A model generated the notes under the pieces. That model did not search any database. It saw only the letters and a program-made list of their open reading frames with translations, and was not told the origin of the DNA. The position numbers were made by a program, and so were the translations under genes. DNA of 64,000 bases from Amycolatopsis oliviviridis. GTDB taxonomy: Bacteria > Actinomycetota > Actinomycetes > Mycobacteriales > Pseudonocardiaceae. The stretch covers positions 248,001-312,000 of the forward strand of contig NZ_BNAY01000002.1 of the NCBI RefSeq assembly GCF_014654365.1. Direction: 5' to 3'. Every line of letters begins with the position of its first letter. Positions within the stretch are counted from its first letter, which is position 1. Shown here one piece after another: positions 51,106-57,503 of the stretch.

Positions 51106-51884
51106 CCGCCGAACACCTGGCCCGGATCGCCCGGGGCTGGGACGAAGCCGCCGACGGGTACGAGACCTACTACGTCCCCCGGTTCGCGCCGTGGGTCGCC
51201 GCGGCGGTGCGCGCCCTTCCCTCGGACCTGCCCGACGGCCCCGTCCTCGTCCCCTGCTGCGGGACCTTCCCCGAGCTCGCCGCGCTCACCGCGCGACTGC
51301 CCGGCCGCGAGATCGTCGGCGTCGACCTGTCCGCGGGCATGGCCGCCAGGGCGCGGAAGCGGGCAGCGGGCAACTCGCTCGTGCGTGTCGTCGAGGGCGA
51401 CGCCTCGGAGCTGGAGCCAGCGTCCGCCGCCGCGATCGTCTCGGTCTTCGGGCTCCAGCAACTGCCCGAGCCCGATACCGCGCTCGGTTCCTGGGCTGCC
51501 GCGCTACGCCCGGGCGGCCTGCTGTCGGTCGTCTACTGGCCGCACAGCACCGAACCGGGCGGGCCGTTCACGGTGCTGTCCGACGTCCTGCGGGAACGCG
51601 TCCCGGCCGGGGACCGCTCCTGGGAAGAACGGCTCGTGCCGGCGCTGAAGGACGCCGTGCTCGAACGGGACGAGCCGTTGTCGTTCCCGATGGTCCACCC
51701 CGACGCGGACACGTTCTTCACCGCGCACACCCGGTCCGGGCCGATGCGGCCACTGGCGAGCATGCGCGGTGAAGGGTTCATCGCCGCGCTACGCGAGGAA
51801 TTCCTGCGACGTGCCCCGGAAGGGGAATGGCGACATCGTCCGTTTGCCCGGCATATCGTCGCGCGGGCGGCAGAGCGGGCGTGA
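51102..51884 (+). CDS. SAM-dependent methyltransferase (class I), apparent CTG start
   Basis: 260 residues of class I methyltransferase fold. Motif I is VLVPCCGTFPELAAL (about 46-60), an unusual double-cysteine form of the G-x-G loop; EIVGVDLSAGMAARA is strand 2, and VVEGDASELEP then IVSVFGLQQLPEPD are motifs II-III. Target unknown. No ATG, GTG or TTG occurs in frame near the N terminus; CTG at 51102 overlaps the TGA of the DUF998 gene (CTGA) just as ATGA overlaps do, so translation probably restarts there. The next in-frame GTG (51207) would remove the first helix. The 3' end overlaps the convergent gene by 107 nt. Confidence 0.8.
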   Translation: MTAEHLARIARGWDEAADGYETYYVPRFAPWVAAAVRALPSDLPDGPVLVPCCGTFPELAALTARLPGREIVGVDLSAGMAARARKRAAGNSLVRVVEGDASELEPASAAAIVSVFGLQQLPEPDTALGSWAAALRPGGLLSVVYWPHSTEPGGPFTVLSDVLRERVPAGDRSWEERLVPALKDAVLERDEPLSFPMVHPDADTFFTAHTRSGPMRPLASMRGEGFIAALREEFLRRAPEGEWRHRPFARHIVARAAERA

Positions 51885-52428
51885 CCTCGTCGTCGTCGAC
51901 GTCCTTGCGCAAGCGCGCGGTGCAGACCGAAAGGTGCACCACGTTGGCACGCTTGTGATGGCGGTACACGTGGACGTCGGTGGCGAAGCACGCCGCGGCC
52001 AGAAGGGCCCGCTGCTGCTCGATGCGCTCGTAACCGACCCCCGCGGGACAGAACACGGTGACCTCGACCTCGTCACCCTGCGGTTTGGTCCACAGGATCA
52101 CCGGCAGCTTGCCGTCGAGCGTGCACACCCGCGCCCGGGCGAACCCGGTCCGCAGCCGGTGCTGCACGACGACCGAACGGAGCCGGTCGCGGAGGAATCG
52201 CCGCGCCGCTTTCCAGTAGAACAGCCAGTTCGCGACACAGAACAGCACGACCGCCGCCCAGAGCGGGCCGACCGCCTGGAAAAGGGTGAACAACGCGTAC
52301 GGGACGACGAGCAGCGCACCGATCTCGTAGCGCCAGTGATAGAGGCCGACGACCGGGTTGGGCCGCCTGACCACGGTGATCTCCCTGGCCAGCTCGGCGA
52401 TCGCCTGGGGTTCCTGCCAACGGCTCAT
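51778..52428 (-). CDS. Orphan membrane protein, possibly of mobile origin
   Basis: 216 residues, not recognised. Two membrane helices at about 36-72 (ALLVVPYALFTLFQAVGPLW and AAVVLFCVANWLFYW) follow a soluble N terminus (EITVVRRPNPVVGLYHWRYE). A soluble domain with VILWTKPQGDEVEVTVFCPA and VHVYRHHKRANVVHLSVC follows. The last 35 residues lie opposite the methyltransferase coding sequence and look like its shadow, so the gene may have lost its natural end. The start overlaps the stop of the zinc-motif gene by 4 nt. Proteins of this plan occur in actinomycete integrative elements (weak recollection), but no integrase is present. Confidence 0.65.
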   Translation of the reverse strand: MSRWQEPQAIAELAREITVVRRPNPVVGLYHWRYEIGALLVVPYALFTLFQAVGPLWAAVVLFCVANWLFYWKAARRFLRDRLRSVVVQHRLRTGFARARVCTLDGKLPVILWTKPQGDEVEVTVFCPAGVGYERIEQQRALLAAACFATDVHVYRHHKRANVVHLSVCTARLRKDVDDDEVTPALPPARRYAGQTDDVAIPLPGHVAGIPRVARR

Positions 52429-52757
52429 GACCTTCCTCCTGTCCGTCCGGCGGTCTGTTCGGCGGCCACCGCCGCCGCGGGAATGGAACGGATGACGCCG
52501 TCACCGGCGCAGTCCGGGCAAACGGCGTCCTCGTAGGGCCACCACCCCGTACCTCCGCACGGTTCGCACGCGCGCACGGTGTCCCAGCGGGGATCGCGGT
52601 ATACGCGGCGCCTGCTCCCCGGCACGCGGGTCACCTGCAGGCCCCGCGCGACCGCGCGGGCGTCTTCCTCGGTCGCGAAAAGCCATTCGTGGAAGCGTTC
52701 GAGAAGTCGGTCGAACCAAGATCGGGGCGTTGCCGTGTGGATCTCGTGGTGGGACAT
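52425..52757 (-). CDS. Small protein with a DnaJ-type zinc motif
   Basis: 110 residues, family not recognised. After an amphipathic start (SWFDRLLERFHEWLFATEED) it carries CEPCGGTGWW and CPDCAGDGVI, two CxxCxGxG-type motifs that together form a zinc site as in the DnaJ cysteine-rich domain. The start ATG is at 52757; an upstream ATG at 52802 is less likely. The stop overlaps the start of the membrane protein gene (ATGA), making a two-gene unit. It diverges from the regulator gene at 53120. Confidence 0.7.
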   Translation of the reverse strand: MSHHEIHTATPRSWFDRLLERFHEWLFATEEDARAVARGLQVTRVPGSRRRVYRDPRWDTVRACEPCGGTGWWPYEDAVCPDCAGDGVIRSIPAAAVAAEQTAGRTGGRS

Positions 52758-53119
52758 GGAGTTCACCCCCGATACTGCAAACGTGGATTCGGGTCGGCAC
52801 ACACGACGCCTACTCAGGCATTCGTGTGGCCCGCAGACGACTCGAACCGGATCGGATGCGCAGCGTCACGATCAGATGGCTGACAGCATCCGGCTTCCGG
52901 TCGCGCCCGGGTCGCACCGGCCCTGGCCTCCTGGCGGGTCGCGCACGCCCGGACCTGGCAGAACAGGGCCCGCAGCGGACTTTCGCACGTTGTGACACGA
53001 CGTTGACCGACGCGCCAGCACGGTCCGATTCGCTTGCTGTACTCTCGCCGTTGTGTGCACGTTCAGTCACCGCCCTACATTGCCTACCCGAGGTAGGTAA
53101 GCCCGTGTCTAGTGCCTAC
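52758..53119. other. 362-bp divergent intergenic region
   Basis: No convincing gene. It must carry the promoters of the zinc-motif gene and of the HTH-toroid operon. Near its right end TTGTGT (53051-53056) and CTACAT (about 53074-53079) form a poor -35/-10 pair directly before the palindrome at 53080-53100. A stretch at 52838-52852 resembles a tRNA T-arm on the minus strand but has no pairing partner. Confidence 0.5.
53080..53100. promoter_or_regulatory. Operator-like palindrome before the HTH-toroid operon
   Basis: TTGCCTACC-CGA-GGTAGGTAA: arms match at eight of nine positions. It lies 20 nt upstream of the ATG at 53120, on the expected transcription start. The word CCTACAT recurs at 53073, 53115 and 53128. 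Likely bound by the HTH protein encoded next (inference). Confidence 0.55.
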
Positions 53120-54415
53120 ATGAAGCCTACATCGACCGGCGACCGGCCGGTAAGCCCTGATGCGGAAACCGTTACCGCGTCGGATGTCGGCCGTGAGCTG
53201 CGACGGCTGCGCAAGGCCACGAGCGAAACGCAGGCGGAGACCGCCCGGATCATCGGTGTCACCAGGGCGAACCTGACCCAATGGGAGACCGGCAAGTACC
53301 TGCCGTCGGCACACAACGCCCGCCAGCTCGACGACCACTTCCGCGCCGCGAACGCGCTGTTCGCGCTGGTGGAGAAGGCCCGGTCACCCCAGGACCACAC
53401 GCCGCCGGCGGCCGGCGACGCGGGCGTCGTCGACACCTCCGGTTCGCTGCTGCAGGTCTTCCACACCGTCGGGGCCAAACTCACCGAGCACCTGATCCAC
53501 GACGCCGACGGCAAACCGCTCGGCTGGCGGCAGAATCTGCAGAAGAAAACCCCTCCGACAGTGCTGAGCACCGCGTACGGCATCAGCACGATGCATTTGG
53601 TAGGCGCCCCCTACATCGACCTACATCCGCTCATCGAAGGCCTGCACCGGAGGCGCTCCGAGTACGGCTGGCGCGGTCAGCCGGAAGGCCGCTGGCCCGA
53701 GACGACCGCGGCCGTTCTGGACGCGCTGTTCCGCGCGGGCACCACGCTTTCCGTCGACGATGGCCTGGAACTCCTGGAACATTCGCTGGACCCGTTCAGC
53801 AACACCCGCCCTTATCTGCTGGCGACGACGCTGCAGACAGCGGTCCGGATGCGACCCGACGCCCGGCTGACCAGCCGGCTGATCGACGATCTCCTGGCCA
53901 CGAGGCTCGATTTCGGCGACATCCGGCTGTGGCCGGAGAAAAAAGAAGCCGGACTCGTGGCACCTGAGCCATCCGTGGCGCACACCGCACGGGCGGTGGT
54001 GGTGCTACGCGATGTACTGCGGACGCGCGATGATCGCGACGACGTCCGGAAGGCGGTCGACGAAGCCACACAATGGCTCATCGACCACCCCCACTCCGAT
54101 GACGGCGTGGCCGAGGATCTCGAAAAGCCTCGTCCCGACGGTGATGGAACGACCCGGATCATCATCCGGCACTTCACCTCCGCCTGGGTCGTCCAAGCCC
54201 TGGCCACCGCTCCCTTCGTGCCACTCCCCCGGCTCAATCGCGCGCTCGGAACCCTCTGGGAGCGCTACGAGGCCGATCAAGGGCTGTGGGCCTGGGGAAG
54301 CGGTGACGTGCCCATTTGGCAGACACTGGACGCCGTCACTTCCCTTCGCGCGGCCGCGCTCGCCGTCGCCGCGCCCCCGCTCAGCCCTCCAGGAACTCCA
54401 GGTACGACTCAATGA
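53120..54415 (+). CDS. HTH (XRE) regulator fused to an alpha-toroid (prenyltransferase/cyclase-like) domain
   Basis: 431 residues. The N-terminal HTH (about 20-75: GRELRRLRKATSETQAETAR, then GVTRANLTQWETGKYLPSAH) is XRE-type. The remainder is helical with repeats of the alpha/alpha-toroid kind: GISTMHLVGAPYIDLHPLIE, EYGWRGQPEGRWPETTAAVL, then SVAHTARAVVVLRDVL and TSAWVVQALATAPFV. This fold occurs in squalene cyclases and in sensor-like orphan proteins; catalytic DxDD or metal motifs are not evident, so a ligand-binding role is more likely. It is the first gene of a four-gene operon; the stop overlaps the next start (ATGA). The start ATG has no ribosome site and follows an operator-like palindrome. 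Confidence 0.78.
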   Translation: MKPTSTGDRPVSPDAETVTASDVGRELRRLRKATSETQAETARIIGVTRANLTQWETGKYLPSAHNARQLDDHFRAANALFALVEKARSPQDHTPPAAGDAGVVDTSGSLLQVFHTVGAKLTEHLIHDADGKPLGWRQNLQKKTPPTVLSTAYGISTMHLVGAPYIDLHPLIEGLHRRRSEYGWRGQPEGRWPETTAAVLDALFRAGTTLSVDDGLELLEHSLDPFSNTRPYLLATTLQTAVRMRPDARLTSRLIDDLLATRLDFGDIRLWPEKKEAGLVAPEPSVAHTARAVVVLRDVLRTRDDRDDVRKAVDEATQWLIDHPHSDDGVAEDLEKPRPDGDGTTRIIIRHFTSAWVVQALATAPFVPLPRLNRALGTLWERYEADQGLWAWGSGDVPIWQTLDAVTSLRAAALAVAAPPLSPPGTPGTTQ

Positions 54416-55167
54416 CCGACACTCCACCAGCGTCCGCTCCCGCCGATCCGGCCGGGGTGCACGCTTTCCTCCGTGGCATCACGGATTCGCGGCCCGGTGA
54501 CGGCGTCGTGGACCTGCCGTGGCTCAGCAGCGCGGCACACCGCGTCCAGGACGACCCCGGCACCTTCCTCGCCTGGCTGGAATCGATTCTCCGGAACGAG
54601 GAATCCGTGCGGGAGGCCGCGAAGCGCTCCTATTGGCACCCCAACGGATTCGCCAAGATGGTGCTGCACGCTTCCGCGGATTTCCGGATCCGGCTCCACG
54701 TCTGGCCGGAATCCGTCGAACCGTCCCGCGGCGAGTCCAATCCGCACAGCCACCGCTGGGAGTTCGCCTCGACCATCATCGCCGGCGAAGGCATGCACAT
54801 GGTCGAGTACGGAGAAACCACCGAAGGCGGCGAGCTCCACACCCGCTACTGGTACGGGGTGGATCCCGCCGACCCCGCGGCGTTGCGCCCCGACGGACAA
54901 GCCCGGCTCAGGAAACTGCGGGCACCACACGCGCGGCGCGGGCAGGTCTACTCTTGTGACACCGAGGTCGTGCACACCGTCCGGCCGATCGACGAACGCC
55001 TCACCGCGACCGTGGTCCTGCAAGGACCTCATCGATCGGCGAAAACCGTCGTCTACTGCCTGCCCGACCAAACCGACGACCAGCCCAACGGCGAGCTGAC
55101 CGAAGAGGACTTCCGGATTCTCGTCAAGTCCGTCGTCGCCGCATTCGACAAGCGAGCCTCGTCATGA
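54412..55167 (+). CDS. Cupin-like protein of the HTH-toroid operon
   Basis: 251 residues, exact family not recognised. A helical N-terminal third (AFLRGITDSRPGDGVVDLPW) precedes a double-stranded beta-helix with NPHSHRWEFASTIIAGEGMH near residues 103-122; HxHxxxF is a cupin metal motif, and SCDTEVVHTVRPI (about 180-192) carries a plausible third histidine. HPNGFAKMVLHAS and FRIRLHVWPES are preceding strands, as in cysteine-dioxygenase-like cupins. It could be a metal-dependent oxygenase or isomerase, or a sensor. Both ends overlap neighbours by 4 nt (ATGA), so it is tightly coupled within the operon. Confidence 0.7.
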   Translation: MTDTPPASAPADPAGVHAFLRGITDSRPGDGVVDLPWLSSAAHRVQDDPGTFLAWLESILRNEESVREAAKRSYWHPNGFAKMVLHASADFRIRLHVWPESVEPSRGESNPHSHRWEFASTIIAGEGMHMVEYGETTEGGELHTRYWYGVDPADPAALRPDGQARLRKLRAPHARRGQVYSCDTEVVHTVRPIDERLTATVVLQGPHRSAKTVVYCLPDQTDDQPNGELTEEDFRILVKSVVAAFDKRASS

Positions 55168-55817
55168 CCACAGTCCAGCCGGCTTCCTCGAGCCGGGTCA
55201 CCGAGATCCGGATCGGGAACTCGCGATTCGACCGCGGTGTCCTCACCGACCGGGAGATCAGGAAGGCGTACAAGGACGGCGACCTTTCCGTCGAACCCTT
55301 CGACGACTCCTTGATCCGGCCCGCGGCGATCAGCCTGCGGCTGGGCGAAGAAGCCTTCAGTCTGGTGTCCACCGGCCCGGTCGACATCGCCGACCGGTCG
55401 ACGTACCCGGACCTCGTACCGAAGGCTCTGGACGAACAAGGCCGGCTACGAGTGGAGCCCGGCGAGGTCGTCCTCGCTCCGACCATGGAACGCATCGGGC
55501 TTTCGAGCCTTTTGGCGGGACTCGTCGACGGCACCAGCGACTACGCCCGCCTCGGGGTCAGCGTGGTTCTCTGCGGTCAGGTCAGCCCCGGCTTCGGCAG
55601 CGCGACCGGCGCGGTTCTGACCCTGGAAATAGTCAACCATCTGCGCCATGCCGTCCTTTTGCACCCCGGTGCCAGAATCTGCAATTTGATGCTGTTCGCT
55701 TCCGCGGGCAGCGAGGAATCGTACGACCGTATTCCGCACAATTACTCGAAGGATCATTTCGTCATGCCTTCCCGACTGGCCGAAAGAATCGAAAGCGCAG
55801 CCGACTTCGGCGGCTAG
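55164..55817 (+). CDS. dCTP deaminase/dUTPase-fold protein
   Basis: 217 residues of the Dcd family fold. Seen: LIRPAAISLRLGEEAFSL (the S-x-D/R-L-G strand), PGEVVLAPTMERIGL, the active-site loop LVDGTSDYARLGVSV, in place of the G-R-S-S-x-A-R-L-G of true dCTP deaminases, and LTLEIVNH with the catalytic Glu position, then HPGARICNLMLF. The Arg of the GRSS loop is Thr and the second Ser is Asp, so nucleotide specificity is probably changed. Dcd-family proteins deplete dCTP in some phage-defence systems (known); here that is inference. Its start overlaps the cupin stop (ATGA). Confidence 0.82.
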   Translation: MTTVQPASSSRVTEIRIGNSRFDRGVLTDREIRKAYKDGDLSVEPFDDSLIRPAAISLRLGEEAFSLVSTGPVDIADRSTYPDLVPKALDEQGRLRVEPGEVVLAPTMERIGLSSLLAGLVDGTSDYARLGVSVVLCGQVSPGFGSATGAVLTLEIVNHLRHAVLLHPGARICNLMLFASAGSEESYDRIPHNYSKDHFVMPSRLAERIESAADFGG

Positions 55818-55826
55818 TCGGTTCAT

Positions 55827-55890
55827 CCTCCTGGCGGGCAGACACCCGAATTAGCCGCATCTATGCTGTAGCTGTCCGCCCGCCAGGAGG
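55827..55890 (+). promoter_or_regulatory. Inverted repeat that can mask the ribosome site of the PLD-like gene
   Basis: CCTCCTGGCGGGC (55827-55839) is the exact complement of GCCCGCCAGGAGG (55878-55890); three further pairs lie inside one mismatch. The right arm contains the GGAGG used by the GTG start at 55898. On mRNA read through from the Dcd-like gene the left arm can pair with it; on mRNA from the internal promoter the left arm is absent. Confidence 0.6.
55839..55867 (+). promoter_or_regulatory. Internal promoter before the PLD-like gene
   Basis: CAGACA (55839-55844, four of six to TTGACA) and TATGCT (55862-55867) are 17 nt apart. The expected start near 55874 coincides with the beginning of the right arm of the inverted repeat, leaving a leader of about 24 nt with GGAGGAGG. 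Confidence 0.5.
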
Positions 55891-55897
55891 AGGCCTC

Positions 55898-56947
55898 GTG
55901 GGAACTCTCGACAGGTCGGAACTGCGAATAGCCCAAGATCTCCAGCAGACCGGGTTGACTCGCTCCTCGGCAATGCTGGCCGTGGTGATGGCAACCCGCG
56001 AATACGACCGGCCAGAGAAGGATCTCGCCGAGATCGTCCGTCAGTATCCCGGACTCGAGTCCATCACCGAGGCTCGCCTGGCGATTCGAGACCTGCTCCA
56101 CAGAGAATGGCTCACCCAGGCCGTCATTCACGGCACGACGATGACCGGACGCGTCCCCCATCTGGCATATCTGATCGCAGCCCACCTCGGCGACCAAGGT
56201 GTCGCCGACCGACTGCTGGCGATTCGCGTCACACTCGAGCCCTACATCAAGATCCTCGGCCCGATGGAAAACTCCTCGGTATTTCACTCGTATCTGGACC
56301 TCCTCCGGTCCGCGCAAGGCGAAATCTGCCTACCGATGCTGGTGACACCACCTTACGAAGAGACGGTTCGCGCACTTCACGAGCGAGCCGAAGCCGGGGT
56401 GAAAGTGCGCATATTGCTCGCCGCCCCGACACTCGCCGCGAAATGGCGAAACGAAACCATGCGATCCATTTACAATGAGCGCATCACGGCATGGATTCGG
56501 GAGTTCCACAACTCACCGACGGTCGAAATCCGGCTGAGCAGGACACCGGAGGACATGGAACTCGCCACCTGCTTCTCCGTGGACGGCGAAATCGTGCGAT
56601 TCGACATATACGATCCTTACCGGCAAAGAAGCCTCGAAGGTGTCATGATCGAGGTCGCTTCACCGCAGGGCATGCTGCCGAATTTCGTCAGGATCTTCCG
56701 GCGGCTCTTCGAAGAAGCGTGGTCGAACTCCGTGCACGTTTCCCCGCTTGCCAGGTTCCTCTGGCTTCTGAGAAAACAGTGGAAGACCTGGCTCGCCATC
56801 CTTTTCCTTGTGCTCGCCTTCATCCCGGCACCCGTTCCGCATTGGTCCGAAATCCTCATCGGGATCAGTTGCGGAATCGTCGCCCCACTGCTCATCGAAG
56901 AGATACCACGAATGACCAGGACTATTCGAAAATGGCGGAACCGATGA
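55898..56947 (+). CDS. PLD-like protein with two C-terminal membrane helices
   Basis: 349 residues. An N-terminal helical region (RIAQDLQQTGLTRSSAMLAV) may be a winged helix. A central PLD-like half-fold (about 125-265) shows EICLPMLVTPPYEETVRALH, AGVKVRILLAAP and EIVRFDIYDPYRQRSLEGVM, as in the TrmB/PLD sensor fold, but no HxKxxxxD motif, so phospholipase activity is unlikely. Two helices near the end (WLAILFLVLAFIPAPVP and ILIGISCGIVAPLLI) anchor it in the membrane. GTG at 55898 follows GGAGGAGG. A membrane-bound sensor or pore-type effector is plausible; family unknown. Confidence 0.7.
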   Translation: MGTLDRSELRIAQDLQQTGLTRSSAMLAVVMATREYDRPEKDLAEIVRQYPGLESITEARLAIRDLLHREWLTQAVIHGTTMTGRVPHLAYLIAAHLGDQGVADRLLAIRVTLEPYIKILGPMENSSVFHSYLDLLRSAQGEICLPMLVTPPYEETVRALHERAEAGVKVRILLAAPTLAAKWRNETMRSIYNERITAWIREFHNSPTVEIRLSRTPEDMELATCFSVDGEIVRFDIYDPYRQRSLEGVMIEVASPQGMLPNFVRIFRRLFEEAWSNSVHVSPLARFLWLLRKQWKTWLAILFLVLAFIPAPVPHWSEILIGISCGIVAPLLIEEIPRMTRTIRKWRNR

Positions 56948-57258
56948 CCCAGCGGCCGCCGAGGCGGGTGATCGTCTGCTGCTGCTCGGTTCGCCCGGCT
57001 ACCTCTGGGCGTACGCGTTGCTCGTCGAAGAGCGGGCCCGGCTCCCCGAACCGGTCGTCGCCGGGATCCGTGTCCTGACTCGGCCTGTTCGAGCTCGCGC
57101 AGGCCTGGGGTGACTGGACGCTCGTGGTCGCCGTGCGGCCGGAGGACGTCGAACTCGCCAGGAAGACGCTCGCCGCGGAAGGCGTCGCCGCGCAGGAGAT
57201 CGGCACCCTCGTTTCCCGCGAGGAAGGCATCTGGCGAACTGCCGAAGCTGATCACTGA
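56946..57258 (+). pseudogene. AIR-synthase-related protein, C-terminal remnant with frame shift
   Basis: Two reading frames in succession recover fragments of one protein: AGDRLLLLGSPGYLWAYALL (from about 56961), which breaks down near 57080, and from 57079 in another frame LFELAQAWGDWTLVVAVRPE followed by VAAQEIGTLVSREEGIWRTA to a TGA at 57258. The pattern matches the C terminus of AIR-synthase/PurM-like proteins (WGDWT...VAVRPEDV). The N-terminal two thirds are gone and the PLD-like gene ends right at the break, so an insertion or deletion joined them. Confidence 0.6.
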
Positions 57259-57295
57259 GGTCCTGGGCAGGCGCGCAAGCTGAACTCTGGCTGGT

Positions 57296-57344
57296 CGTGA
57301 AGGCCTCCTTGCCTACCCTGAAGGTAGTGAAGGAGGCCTTCACG
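57296..57344. repeat. GTGAAGG-class cruciform hairpin
   Basis: Perfect 15-bp arms CGTGAAGGCCTCCTT (57296-57310) and complement (57330-57344), with a nested CTACC/GGTAG stem in the interior. Likely terminator element behind the pseudogene. Confidence 0.65.
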
Positions 57345-57354
57345 CCAGGCCCAA

Positions 57355-57408
57355 GTACATGAAGGGGTCCTTCACAGAGCCAGGCGCAAGCAAGGGGCCT
57401 TCATGTAC
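57355..57408. repeat. Decayed copy of the 41387-41441 hairpin element
   Basis: Only the outer 11 bp (GTACATGAAGG and complement) still pair. The right half GCGCAAGCAAGGGGCCTTCA is nearly identical to the right half at 41387-41441, with one G missing, and both copies are preceded by CCAA. This shows common descent. Confidence 0.7.
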
Positions 57409-57449
57409 AGGCAAGCAGGCAAGCGCTGGTAGCCAGTGGGGCGGGTGGG

Positions 57450-57493
57450 TCGTGAGTGGTAAGTGCCGTTAGAACGACACTTACCACTCACGA
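57450..57493 (-). terminator. Hairpin after the subtilisin gene
   Basis: Perfect 16-bp arms TCGTGAGTGGTAAGTG (57450-57465) and complement (57478-57493) with a short inner CGTT/AACG helix. It lies 10 nt beyond the subtilisin stop codon at 57504. Confidence 0.7.
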
Positions 57494-57503
57494 GGCCGGA
57501 CGC

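Noticed and set aside
52830..52860. tRNA or att remnant on the minus strand (GGTTCGAGTC-like T loop)
   Set aside because: No matching T-stem, acceptor or anticodon arms could be drawn.
51778..56947. Complete integrative conjugative element or prophage
   Set aside because: No integrase, excisionase, FtsK/TraB-type translocase, replication gene or flanking att repeats are visible in the window.
41330..57493. CRISPR array made of the recurring hairpins
   Set aside because: Elements are widely dispersed, differ in sequence and have no regular spacers.
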